A stretch of DNA of 64,000 nt, taken from the NCBI RefSeq assembly GCF_037126465.1, contig NC_088210.1:19431511-19495510 (forward strand), read 5' to 3'. The stretch comes from Ornithodoros turicata. Its lineage: Eukaryota > Arthropoda > Arachnida > Ixodida > Argasidae. Made by a program: the position numbers and the translations under genes. Under the pieces are notes generated by a model. That model had not been told where the DNA came from. It did no database searches and saw only the letters and a list, made by a program, of their open reading frames with translations. This document shows positions 47,913 through 61,200 of this stretch, piece by piece; position 1 is the first letter of the stretch, and each line of letters opens with the position of its first letter.

Positions 47913-50433
47913 ATGCGCAGCAGCACGCGCGTCCTTCGAGACTTCCCGCAGGTAAGCGCTCCTTCGGCCGACTTGGGAGCCTTCACCCAAAGGTCGCCTC
48001 TGTCACCTTCGAAGCATCTGCGAGCAAAGTCCATCTTATTTGCAGCCATATTCCTACTGCGAGAGCCCCTACAAAGAAACGGACTTCCCAGCCGGGATTC
48101 GTGACGTCAACAGCGGGGAATTCGTGCATCCTGCAGAGTGAGAGCTTTTCCGATACCAGAATAACCGCGTTAACCTGCCTTGCTACACGGATGGCCTTGA
48201 AAATTTGCTGCGAAAATTACTTTCGTATTATAAAAAAAAAGGGGGGGGGGGCAGAATGAAATTCCACTTTCATTTCTCCCGCCGTACCCGAGCGGTCCCA
48301 CTAGTGATGTAAAACCATCGATACGAATCGAACTGTCGGGAAAACAACCGGGGAGCAGATAAAAAGCCTACTCCTGTAAGTTTCGTAATACCGAGAGCGC
48401 AGCTTTTGCTCCGGCACTGACCTTGAGCTTCTGATGCCGCTCAAACCAACCACACGTGATACTCGCCGTCTCATGAGTGCGATGATTGTGATGAGAAACT
48501 TCTTTCGCTGCTTGTTTCATACGTTACAGCTAAACGGAAAGAACTTTAGTCGTACATGATTCTGCTTTCGTTGTCAGTATATGCCAGTGCAAAAACGAAG
48601 ACGGGAACGAAAACATCGATAGTGAAAAAAAAACACAAGAGTATCATCGATAGGCGATTGTCGTAAAATTATCGAGTTTCGATTGTCAATTTATCGATAG
48701 TTTTGCATCACTAGGTCCCACTCCAAAGAATACCAACGCAGCCCATAAATTATTACGGCCCTTAATTATTACCACCACCACCACCTTATGTACACAATGA
48801 CAGCATTTAAAAACAGGTATCGCAATGTGCTAGAAACGGTTAAAAACAAAAATGAAATCGGATAAAAACGAGTAGTCTGGAGTTCATGAGATTGCATCAT
48901 GCAATGTCCAGACAGGGACCTAAGTTACAACTTACAAAATCTAATCTGGATTGTAGTACGGCACTAGCCACAGCTAACAAATCAATGAATAGCCAGTGGA
49001 ACTCTTATCCATATACACAGCTGATCGTAAGGTCTGCTACACTGCCTTAAATAAGTTTGTGTTGGTGCCTTGCAAGGTATATCTACCAGCAAAACTCTAA
49101 AGCGACCCCCCACAACTTCCTTGCAGCTGTAGGACATCGAAAATCGTCGTCGTGGGTGACATTTCCGTTGGAAAGACGTGCCTCATAAACAAGTACGGCA
49201 CAAACGCGTTTTATCCACCAACATTTCTGCAGATGCGAGACCGAAGCTAAGACGAACTTCTCCGTTCCCACAGGTTTTGCCATGAAGTGTACGACGCAAA
49301 TTACAAGGCTACGATTGGTGTCGACTTTGAAGTGGAGAAGCTCGACATTCTGGGTATCCCATTCAGCCTACAAATGTAATTCAATAACACGTGGAACATC
49401 ATTAATTGTGACCAGTCAACAGATTGCTTCGTTGTTCTTCAGATGGGACACAGCGGGCCAGGAGCGTTTCAGGAGCATCACGTCTGCATACTACAGAGGA
49501 GCTCAAGGTATAAATATGTTCACTAAGGCACGTGCTGCTTCTATGATGCTAAGTTAGGATGCTATCGTTGCAGTGGTAGTGCTCGTATTCGACTTGTCGC
49601 TTTCGTCAAGCCTCTACAACATCCCTCAGTGGCTAGAAGATACATTAGCCTCGTGCGGCACAAACGAACCCCTAAGATTCCTTGTTGGGTCCAAGAAGGA
49701 TCTACTTCAGGTGGGACGCGATACGGCAACTTTAATGCCATTTAACGCCGATAATGAACCGATATGCAGAATGACCTGCTCTTGGAAGGCATGGAGGATG
49801 ATGCAAGAAAAATGGCACGCAAACTTGATGCAGAGTTTTGGTCAGTCTCCTCTAAAACAGGTACACGTACAGCGCATGTGTCATTATGTCAGTTGCATCC
49901 AGATGCATTGAACTCACCGGGGATCTCAATGTTGTTCAACAAGCAATAGGGGGAAGAGGGAAACTTGGGAGCTGCACACACACACACACACACCTGGCCC
50001 GCTTGCATACCACATTCATTGCCTATTACGTTCTAGGAGAAAACGTGGAAAAATTCTTCGTGCGGCTAGCAGCTCTCGCATTTGTCCGCTGCATAAATAG
50101 AGAACTTGCAGAGACGACTGTGACAGCAGAGAAGACTTCCTCACAGTTTGTTCGTGAGTATCCGTATCTTCTGGAGCACCACTGAGCATGTACAGTGCTG
50201 GACAAAAGTTAACGGAACATGTAAGTCTGTAAGTCCGTACAGTCCCATTCGCTGCTAGCCTGTCACCCCGAGGACAGAGTGCACCGGAGCATGTTCCGTA
50301 AACTTTTGCCCACCACGGTACATTCTGCATAAGATGCACGGTACAGAACTTCGTGGGTGTATCTGTTCTCTCTTTTGCAGACCTGAAGCAGAAGAAAAAG
50401 TCAAAGTCCTGCAAATGTTCCACTGACAAGTAA
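47913..50433 (+). CDS. Rab34/Rab36-like small GTPase
   Basis: Membrane-traffic GTPase of the Rab34/Rab36 branch (Golgi, lysosome positioning and ciliogenesis in vertebrates). Exons: 47913-47951, 48046-48137, 49127-49192, 49274-49375, 49443-49507, 49574-49710, 49770-49860, 50037-50153 and 50381-50433; 762 nt, 253 residues. It has the long N-terminal extension of this branch ([13 protein letters not shown]). Motifs: P-loop [37 protein letters not shown] in place of NKxD, as in Rab34; [21 protein letters not shown]. The C terminus reads SCKCSTDK, so the cysteines are not in a usual CC/CXC terminal position. The third exon may instead begin at 49136; I chose the better pyrimidine tract. The first two exons are short and supported mainly by phase. 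Confidence 0.88.
48302..48713. mobile_element. hAT-type MITE with 8-bp target duplication
   Basis: TAGTGATGTAAAACCATCGAT at the left is mirrored by ATCGATAGTTTTGCATCACTA at the right, flanked by GGTCCCAC at 48294-48301 and 48714-48721. Non-coding, 412 bp, in the second Rab intron. Confidence 0.85.
50193..50318. mobile_element. short MITE, TTCCGTAAAC family, flanked by TA
   Basis: Ends CAGTGCTGGACAAAAGTT and AACTTTTGCCCACCACGG are imperfect inverted copies with TA on both sides. AACGGAACATG pairs with CATGTTCCGT further in. It sits in the last Rab intron and is related to the palindrome at 8665-8850. Confidence 0.65.
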
Positions 50434-53030
50434 CAATGAGCACCAGAACAAATGGGTGGACACAGTACTGTGCAGCCGCAATGCCTGGAAAGTGTGAACA
50501 CCTCAGACAAGACGTGCGACACGAGCGAGAAGGTGCAGAGCTCGCTCCCGAAAAAGTGAAGCCGTAGCACAGAAGCTTCCTGGACCTTAGACAAGGATCG
50601 AAAGCAGCCAGCATAATACATGTTTTGACCACTGAGAGAACCTCGTCTTACGATTCAAATTATACATGTGCCAGTCACTCATGTTTGGGGACTCTTAAAT
50701 TTCCTCCAATTGCCCATACGGCCTCAGACACGTATGCACAGTGCGGTATCCAACTTTTTCGAGCTATTCCGGGCTTCTTCATACTCACTCTATAAACACG
50801 TATGGTATCAACGATGAAAGTATCTGTCCCTTCTATGTTGTTCCAGCCTCAGAACATCAGTTTATCTCTTGTATCACGTATGGTATGTTGCTAGCATGTT
50901 TTTTTATACTGGTCAATGGTCGAGACACACAGCTACTTAACTGGGAAGTTTTATTTTGGATCCAGAGAAGTAAAATCTCAATACACATCTTCTCCACAAG
51001 GTTCTAAAAAAAAATTGGCTCTAATCCTTAGTGACCTCAAGCAGGCATCGAGTTTTGCTATTCATACTTTTGTGCGAGTTACGCCTTTTTTTCCCGAACC
51101 TATCGAAGTCCAAACGAAGTCTGCCTATGTGCCAATAGCGTTTTGTACGCGACTCCGCATAGACTGATGCCTTGCCAGGTTATCGCTGTTTACTCACACC
51201 CCTTTAGTGATTTGTTTACAACTTCATGAGGATACAGCCAGTTGCCCTTCTTGACAAACACTGGTGAAGGCTACAGGTAGTTTCTGTAACGTGTGGCGGG
51301 GCAGTAATCATGGCAAAGTGTTTATCTAGGTGAAGGTTACACACTGTACTGCTGCTCCATCAAAGCAGACGCAGTTTTGCACATGCGGGGTTTCACATTG
51401 CGCCAAAGACTTTTTCATCTCGTCAGAACCACTGGTATTACAGCTCATTCTCACAGTTACCACATTGCTTCTTGTAATCCTAAAAAGCTCGACAAAGCCC
51501 TCACCTAAAACGAGAGACACTGTTACCTTGACATAGACATGAAAGGAACAGGCATTGCAGGTATCATCATTTATGAGTGCAAGAAACTGCAATTTATGCT
51601 TTCACTCTCATTCTCGAGGTGGCCAACAAACGATGGTCTCCTCAAACGATTTTTGACTGATTGATTCTGTTTTTTGGCGCAACAACAGCAAGGGTCCAAA
51701 CAATTTTGTCCAATCGTCGTCAGAGATTGCTTGAAGAGACCAATCAGATGCCTCTCCACATTGTCATGCTTCTTGAGGAGTGGAGAGAGAGGGAAACGTA
51801 CATTGCGGTTCCTTTCGCTCATAAAGCACCAAAGACGCGGCCAATGAATCCCATTCCTTTTGTGTTGGTATAAAGGTATGGACATCATTCATTCAGTGAG
51901 AAATTTTTGCACTTCAGTGCCCCTTTAAAGGAACTTGCTGAAAAGCGGAACATTTTCTTTGAAACGTTTGACACTTTCAAACGTTTGACGTGAGTCACAT
52001 GGCCTGCTAAATTTCTTGAGCACTGCACAAATTAAGATTTTGTTTATGCATCACACAAAAACTATAACAACTATAACAAGGTTGCACATCTCTCAACCAA
52101 TCTTCCATAGTGTTCATGACTCAGGGGCTGAAAAACATGAGGCTTTTGTGTTACACAGTCACTATTGCATTAGTAAATGCAAATATCCTTCTGGAGCAAA
52201 AATTTGCCTCCACTCAAAATGCACTAACTATAGCAGCAACAGACAGATAACAGAAAGAATGGAGTTTGCATATGAGAACTGCAGACTTTTTTCCTGAACA
52301 GTTTATGCAAAACGGATGACAAGAGCTAAATGAAAGTGGATTATAGAGCCCAATACTATTTTCCTGTTGCCATGTTCGAAATAAACGGTTTCAGCTGAAA
52401 ATTGCATAGGAGGCTAGAGTTTGAGAGCACCCAGTTTGAACACAATTTCCTGCTGGTGCAACAAAATTCTGTTGAATGTACAGCCGTGGAATGCTATTAA
52501 TTAATCTACAGGCACGACAACATTCCCCTGGTTGTATAGAACAGTTCACACTTTTGCTCATACCAGATAAAGTCCGCAGACATCAACGATGTCTGTCTCT
52601 CTTTCCGCAGACATGGCTGCATAGGCTTTGTTTGTCAAAAAATGCACATCCAGCATACCTTTTCATCAAATGAACAATAAAGTAATGCTGGTGTTAATTA
52701 ATATGCAACAACATACTGCAAAGGCACTGTTGCTTTCACTAACAAAATGACTAGCGACAGCCAGGTTTTTTTCTTCTTGTTCTCCTTGTTCTTCTGTGAC
52801 TCGTGACTGAGGTGAAAAAAAAAAAAAAGACTTGAACAACTACTATCAACAAAAAATATTGCTAACAACATGCCTACTACGGCACAATACACCTGACTGT
52901 ACAAGTATAAAGTTCAATGCAACGACTACGAACCACCCGTTGGAGGACGGTGCACACGTTGAGCTACTTGTCTGTATGGAAAAGCTACACAAAATGTTTT
53001 TTTTTCCCTGTTTTTTTTTTGCTACACCAC
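50434..53030. other. intergenic region between convergent Rab and CLUH genes
   Basis: Contains the two 3' flanks and scattered repeat debris, such as a lone TTAA-type MITE right end (GTGCCCCTTTAA near 51922). Short ORFs occur on both strands, none with a recognisable domain or consistent splice sites. I see no gene. Confidence 0.5.
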
Positions 53031-55172
53031 TCATCGACTGGACACTTCCAGCATGTCTTCCGAAGGTGTGTCACCATTGGTGCTGATAAGAGGAACGCTT
53101 TTCTTTGCCTGGCGCCGTTCAAGCTCTGCCTTGAAGTTCTCGATATCCTGTGGGCTGGATGATCATGCAGAGACACGAGCGTGAGTGATATCCAAAATAA
53201 GACAAAGACTGCCCCAATGAACAGCTCCACTGCAGAATTTTCAGTTTGGCACAGCAGAAGAGCAAGCGTATTCAAAGTCTCGGGTAAAGCAACGTTAACG
53301 GTATAGTTAATAATAACGCGATGGATCGATAGACTTGCTTACCTAATTTGCACAAACAAAATTCCGTTGATAATGTTGAGCATCTCGAGGACATTGCTTT
53401 GAGGTGGAGCTTGGATCTGGGGAAAAAATAAAACAAGAAACTTTCAAGGAAATGTTGGGACTATATTAACAGGTATTTTTTGGCGGACACTGCATTACGT
53501 GTGCTGTAGGCGCTTCATGCTTCACAGTTATCACCGCACCTAGTGGTCACCATGTGCTGAGGTATACTAATAACACATGCATGAGCTCTATGTGTAGAAA
53601 AGGAGCTATTAAATGGAAGGAATTCTTGGCACCGTGCCATAATGTTTTACATATAATATATATACTCACACCAGTAATGGCCAGTAGTTAAACTACAAGT
53701 TAAACTACTATTTCGAGTAGTTAAGTACAGTAGTTAGCTTACTGCAGGCGCCAACTACTTCCGATTTTGCTGCAAGCTTTATGGCACGACTGTGCTTCCG
53801 AGTTTTACCTTGAGCTACATGTTTGATGAGAACGGAGGTGCAGAGCAATTGAGCCGTGCATGTGTACTAAACCTTCACTTTTATCACTGCTTGTGATTCA
53901 TATTTTGGTGTCCAAGAACACTATAAAATGGGATTGGTGTTGATGGACAATGTTTAGTAAATGTAGTTAAAATACATTGCAGTAGGGAAAGTAGTTTTAC
54001 CTACCTCCCCTGAAGAGTTGTTGAACTACTAGTTAAGCTACTCCATCGCAAAGTAGTTATAGTTAAACTACTGTAGAAGTAGTTAGTGGCCATCACTGAT
54101 ACACACACACATAAAATGACTTGATTATGTAGAGGTTCCATGAGGTTGCAATGGTTTGGTCCGTAAAGGTCAGTCCTGGAATTATTGCCTGTGCATGATC
54201 TTAAAGGAGCAATGGGGTGACATTTAACGTGGCTCGAAATCCTGCCTCGTCTGTCAAGCTGTCCGCCAGGAGTCACCACGCAAAATATTTTCGCTCTGCG
54301 GTGCACAATAGCTGTGCAATCGAAAGGCACAACAGCGCAGCAGCTTTCCGGCTGTTCAGAAAACAACCTCTTCACTCGCAGGGGCATAAACATTTGTAGA
54401 CATCAGCGTGCCTCATCCTTGAAACTATATCCCTCCTATTGTATATTTTTGAACTCTGAGGATGCGCGTACCTGAAGTGGAGGTAACGTAGCGTTGCTCT
54501 TCTTGTATATGTCATTGATCTTCTTCTGAAGGACCACCGCTTGTTGCGTCAGGTGACGTAGGCACTCTGAGCTTTCTCGTGTCTTGTCGTGTTCTTCCCC
54601 TAGCTGTAAAAAAAAAGAAAGAAAAAAAGTGTTGCTCAAAGTCTGCTCTATCACGCATCAGATAAAGGACAGCTGTACCTGTGCCTTGTAAATAGTGTAC
54701 GTCTGACGCTCGTTTTGAAGTGCACCACGGAAGTCCCCTAAGCAAGATTGCGCTCTGGCAACCAGGTGGTAGCTCACCGCCACCTTTAGGCTACGGCTGC
54801 CGTAGAATCTGTGGACGCGAGCGTAGCTCACCATAAATAATCGTAACTACGCAAATCAGGACTAAAAGCGATGCCTAAGGCTTCATGCGGAGTCCCACAA
54901 AACATGTAAGCACCTACTTGATATTCAGTTTGAGGGCATTCTCGAGGAATCGCAGGGAGAGATCATATTCCCCGACAGCATGCAGGATGAGACCAATGTT
55001 ACTCTGCAAGAATTACGGGCAATAAATGGCTAATGCCATTCAAATGAACGCTACATTTGGGAAAAACTTGGCCATTATTGGCACTCAATCATCGTACTAT
55101 AAGAGCATTGCTTCCACGAGACATTAAAGGGGCACTAAAATGCCCTCCACAAGTTCATTTCAAATTATATTA

Positions 55173-55215
<43 letters not shown>

Positions 55216-58200
55216 ATATATATATTAAAGCGGTCATTTCATGGTGAGCGTTGTTACTCAAAATTTCCATTCTGCAGTTCCATGTAGTTACAATCAAAAC
55301 TGTACCAAGCTCTTTCTTCTCTCAACACCGATACGCGCACACGATATGCGTACCCCACTGCGGAGTGGTTTCGCCATAAAGAAATAATGCGACCGGTAAA
55401 ACGAGGTAATGTCGTTCTCGGTCACCTGCTGGTAAGATTTACAGATAATTCACTACATCAGAACACGTGTACAAGACCACAGGCAGACCATGTCCGAAAC
55501 ACGGCAGGATCATGAGGACATGTTACGTTGAACGTTACGGTGCCCGCCATTCCTGCATCTTGAGCATCCAATTGGCCGCCAACGGCATTTTCGTGGGTGT
55601 TTTGACAGGGTTTTCGCGACAAACGGTAGCGCTAGGTAAAATTTCAGTTGCATAGTGATTGCTGAAACTCGAGCTTTCAGCTGAGGACTAGTTGTTTTTG
55701 TATTTCAGTGCCCTTTTAAGGATAGCGCTCCCTGAGCATGGGGATAAATCCACAAGGACAGACACAAAGGGATGAGACAAGACTATTCTATACGAGCTTT
55801 CTTCTACAGACTACATATTCTTCAATGCTCTTGCATGATGCCACCCTTAGTTTTCACATTTCTATGCTGCATAACCAGCTGGCTCTGCCTAACAGCTCCC
55901 ATTACTCTTGTGCCACTACTCTACTATTAAGTGCGCATGCAGCAGAAGAGCAAAGCATGCGTATTCATCCTAAAAATCATGAACCGCAATCCAGTTTGTA
56001 AATTTTGAGAAGAATCGGCTTAATCCAAAAGGCTCTGGCAATGACTGCTGCAAGTAGGAACAAAAAATGCTTACATCCAGGACAGGCATCTCTGGATGGA
56101 GTTCTCCGCAGGCAAGCAGCAAAAGGTAGCGTGCTCTGTAGAGTAGCTTCAGTGTAGTGGTAACTTGAGAGTTGGCAAAGCAGTACAGTGCCAAGTGCGT
56201 GTACTCCGTGATGGTGTGTGGGTGATCGATACCGTTCACACGCTCACTCATCAGCACAGCTTTCTGCTGATACGCCATTGCCTGCAGTAAAACACAATGA
56301 CATACCCCTGCCAATAGGGAATAAGTAGGGCCTGACTTTTTCGGGTTATATTTTCCAGCAAAATCGGGGAGTAAATATCGGATTATAGTTTGCTTCAATA
56401 ATTTGGGTTTAGTCGGGTTGAACTGAACCTGATTCAACCTAATTCTGGTTGAATCGGGTTGGATCAGGTGAAAATCTTTTGTTTACTCGGCGTAATACAC
56501 ATGACACACCAGTAGACACAGAGTATCAATATTTAGTCTATGCATCTAAGAGGCAACAGGGTCTCTGTGTTGACAGTTTGTATTAGCATATTTATGCAGT
56601 TACAACACAGTTTCCAAAGCTGTGTGTTAGTTGTGATGACTTCGGATTCCCCTGATCCAGCAGTTTTCGAGCACATACCGGGTTAAACCCCGTTTTTCCC
56701 AGATTTGAAATCGGGAGGTAAATACCGGGCATAATCGGATATAACCCTAAAAAGTCAGGCCCTAGGAATAAGCAACCCACCTCGGCATAGTCACCCATTA
56801 TGTAGTTGAGCCGTGCCAGAAGCCGGAGGCACTGGGCAATTTCCGGATGCATGGCCCCGTACACGTTGTTCATGAGGTTGAGGGCCTCACTCACCAGTTC
56901 GTAGCCCTCTCTGAGGAAGCCCTGCTGAATCTTATTCTGGCCCGTAGCGTAGAAGTGTAACGCATCCGAAGCCCTGGGCTGTACATGTTTTGCAAGTGGG
57001 AAGACTTGGAGCACGTCCTCTGGCGAAAACGGAGGCCGTGTGTGGTGCTCAAGGCCGTACTCTCTGTGTGCTAACTGCACACCCGTTTTGTGGCAGAAGT
57101 TGCGAAGGAGCACGATTCGCTGTAGGCCCAACGGTTCAGATACTTCCTCTAGAGAAGACGGCTGTGGGTCTTCTGGACGCCAGCCGTAGTAAGATTCCAT
57201 CTCTCCTTTCACCTGCTCCCAGAGTGACCGTTGGTTCAGCTGTGTCCACTCTGTACTGTCTGCAAGAAGTCTCAAGCTCAGGACTGCAAAACTACTAACC
57301 TCTATACTACGTTGACTGTGCATTACTGTGTTTGCGTGATGCCAACATTATTGATGGAAGTAAGAGTGCATGGATTTCTCGAGTAGTTGTTAACAGTCTT
57401 CGATTGGGCTGCACTTTGTGAACTAGTGAACAAATCGTGCAAGCTCTTGCATTCGATTCGCCGTGTATTCACACGAGCGACATCCGCACGGAATATTCTA
57501 GTAGAAGAAAAAGTGAAAACGTTGCTCACAGAACTGAAGTGCCAGGCCCGTGTTAGGTTGAGCATTCACAAGGTGCGAAATATCGGGAGTGGCGTAGTGC
57601 ACACTTAGCAGACGACACCGTCTGCGTCTTTTCCTGTCGTCTGCTACGGAATATCTTGTGGCTATGTCGATATTCCCCACGATTAGCAGTGTACGTGAAG
57701 ACACGACGTTGAATGCTCGTGCTTACATGAGAGCAGAAAGCCATGACATTTTTTGCATCTTCAGCTGGAGTATTCTGGGGAATGTTGCACGCGTGAATAC
57801 ACGGTCAGAGTAAGTGCAGCCTTTGCACGACACTCGACTGTTCTATTGGGAAAGTGCCACGACAATGCAGCATGGCTTCACAAAAGTGCTGTATCTCCTA
57901 TGACGTCTGTGCAATGTGTCGTGCACTGTGGAGCAGACGACATGAATAAGGTAGCTGCAGTTGTTGACGATGTCTTTCCGTCGGTCTGGGGCATACTGGC
58001 AATCAATTTTGTTAAGCTTCCTGTTGGTTCTTGCTCCTCGCGTCAGCTAATACCACAACAGTCGCTCAAAAAGTTGGGGACACCTGCAGAAAACGACCGG
58101 AGGCATCCACTTTTCTACTCGATTAGGATCTAGTCTCTGCACCATTCATTTTCTGTCAAATCGAAGACTGTGTCTGTTTTCTCAGTACGACGCGTGCATG

Positions 58201-61200
58201 CAGGGGATGGTTGCAGAGATGGGGCACTTCAAAAGTGCAGAATTGTAATACAAACACTGTTTATACCAGATGACTCACAGGGAACACCAAACAGAGGAAT
58301 GTAATCCCAATTCCAGAAAGCGTTGTGAATGAAAACCGCAATATCAGGGCCCCGCCCTAGCTAGACCCAGCCACTGTGAAAGCAGATCAGACGGCGTGTG
58401 GATGTCGCCCCTTGCCGACCATTTAAAAGCAACTTCCACAACAAGGACACAAGTTCATCCTCTACTCTGAGGTGAGCGCCATATGCACAGTCGACATAGT
58501 GTAGTGGTCAGCATGCAAAACCAAGCAACTGTGCCAAAATATGAAATCAGCTTTGAGGCTGAGGCTGCCACATAGGTGAGATTTCACCAACGCTGGTTAA
58601 TTTTCAACTGGGATCAAGGGAAGCTAAAACTTAAGCTAACACTCACTTCTTTTTTTCTTATATTTTTTTTTTACAAATATTAGTTGATGATATAATGAAT
58701 GTTTCAATGACAATGAGTCCCGTTAGTGAAGCAGAGTTAAGCGTTAAATTCGAGTAAAGGGATCACTGACCTCGGTTCAAATGTTAATCGGCGTTGGTGA
58801 AACCGGGCCTTAGTCACATAATGAGCTTCATGTGAAAGTAACATGCACATCACCAGCGCTTCCTTATTTTGCATTCATTGAGTGCACAACGAACAGATGC
58901 CACTGGTTCCTTGCATTTCAGCTGGCATCCTCATGACATGACATGTCTTAAAAGAAAGCTCAATGACGACAGGAAGATACATTATGATATTTTGTAAACG
59001 GGTTGATAAGTATGTCCACATCTGCTAACTATTCCTAATTGGATCTGCAGTATGAACAAACAAATGAATAAATAAGAGAAGTAATGGCAAGGCAAGAACA
59101 AGCAGGAACACCTAATGTACTCGAGCCACGACCTCAGCACAGATGAACGTACAGCGCAACGCCCAGCAGAAAACATTTTTTGAAAAAAGAAAAAACGGTA
59201 CGCATATGTTTGCGACGGTAATCACAGGTACTAAAACAAAGTATGCCCCTCACCCTGAAGAGGGCCCTGGTGTCGACGCTGCCGCCTGCCACGTCGGCGT
59301 CCCCCATTGGTACGGTCTTCCGTCAGAGGTGCGGTGCATGGCGCGGAACCCAGCAGACAGTTTAGGAAGTGGCTCATGGCTTGGGCCAAATGGCACGCTT
59401 CCACTCCTTGCAGGTAAGTAGCAAACACGTGCTTTGCACTGCGGCACACCAATTCGCACATCGCTATGCCCTGCGTAGAGGCTATCATTCAGGCACACCT
59501 TCATAGCTGGCAAGGCGCAGCAGCGCTACAAACTGAGTATAGTAAGAAAATAACTCACCTGTAGATATTTCAGTTGCTCAACCGAGCTGATCATATTAAC
59601 TAGTGTGCCCAGATAACGAATGTTGATGCCTCTGTAAGGAGCGTACAATTTTGCGGCTTAGCGAATCAAACGGGGATTAAAGCGCAGAAATTCCTCCTCG
59701 CTTAATTAAAGATGTAGTCACCTTAACACCGTTCCTTTTGTGCTGGTGTCAAGGTGACAACATCCTTCATTCTCTGACGAGAAACTTTGGCACTTCAGTG
59801 TCCCTTTAAACAATTACTTCAATGTCGTAGGGCACGCACCTTCCATGGAGGGCCTCCGAGAGGGTAATTCCGTCCACGGGGGATGCAGAATGGTCCAGGC
59901 AATCCTTCACCTGCAATACCAGTATGTTTATCCTTACATGTTGGTTATGTTGGTTCCAACAAGCATTCTCCAACAGCAGACAATTATGCAATAATGCAAA
60001 ATAAGCTGCAAAAGGGGCAAGGTGCCTTCACTCGTGCTGTGATGGCATAAAATTAAATGCTTAGAGGCTCAAATCGCTCGTTTGCACCATTGCGTCAGAA
60101 GTGACATCTGTCGTCTACATCGCCACATTAAAGCCTACGTAAAGCCCCTCCGTTTGTAACCATATGACAAAGCACTGAACAAGGTATAACACTTATTAAA
60201 ATAATAATATTATTATTATTATAGCATGATTGATGATGACTGCAAGGTTACTTGATTCTAAGCATGCAAAAGGGTCTTTCACTATCACTTACTGCGCAAA
60301 CATTATGCTTTGTATGGGTATCGGGTAATTCTGAAAACATGGTTTGGTTTGAATATGACAATATACAGGTATTGAATTAGGATATTGGCCATTAAAGCAA
60401 TTTTCCTTTGACATTGGCAAGGTTGCACTATTTTTGTAGCACCTACAAGCTAGTGTAGTGCATGTGTTGAGTTTGCAGGACCCAGAATTTCCGCTGGGTA
60501 TTACAGGGTTTGCAGGGACGTTTCTACATATTTTATTTTAAATTCTGAAAGATCTAAGATTTCACCTAAGCCAAATTACTGGTGTGGTGCATACACACCG
60601 AGCACTCTAAGAGCCCTTTCGTTACTGGAATCAGTAAGCAGCAGAATGCAAAAAGGCTTTGCATCTTCAACAAAAATAGAGACGGTAAGAACATTGCGCT
60701 ACATCCATCTCTGCGCTTATCCGTCTCTGCTTTAGGTGTCCGCTACTGCTTGTACAGGGCGTTCAAAATTAAGCTTTCACTAGCACTTTATAAATAGGCG
60801 AACAAAATAAAAATGAGTGCTGCTTTTCTGTTCCTTGAGTAAGAAACAGATGCTACATAATTAGCAGCACCTGTTTCTTACACAAGTAGCGTAAAGTTAT
60901 CATCCGGTTTCCTGTCATCGCTGTGTTTGTGTAGCACTCGTGAGAGCTTAATTTTGAACACACTGTATACATCTCATTGTAGCACCCAATCGTTTCCTGA
61001 AATCTCGGTTGGAAGGGGGTCATTTCTGTCCCCTCAGAATATGCATCCACCAAATGCTCCGTTGCAGTTTATGATGGAGACGACAATACTGTGGCAACGG
61101 AAAACTCCCACTATTTTTCTCCAAACTATGATACACTGTGTCAATGAGACAAAAAGTGCAAAGATTAAAGTGTGAAAATTAAAAGTATCAATACATATCA

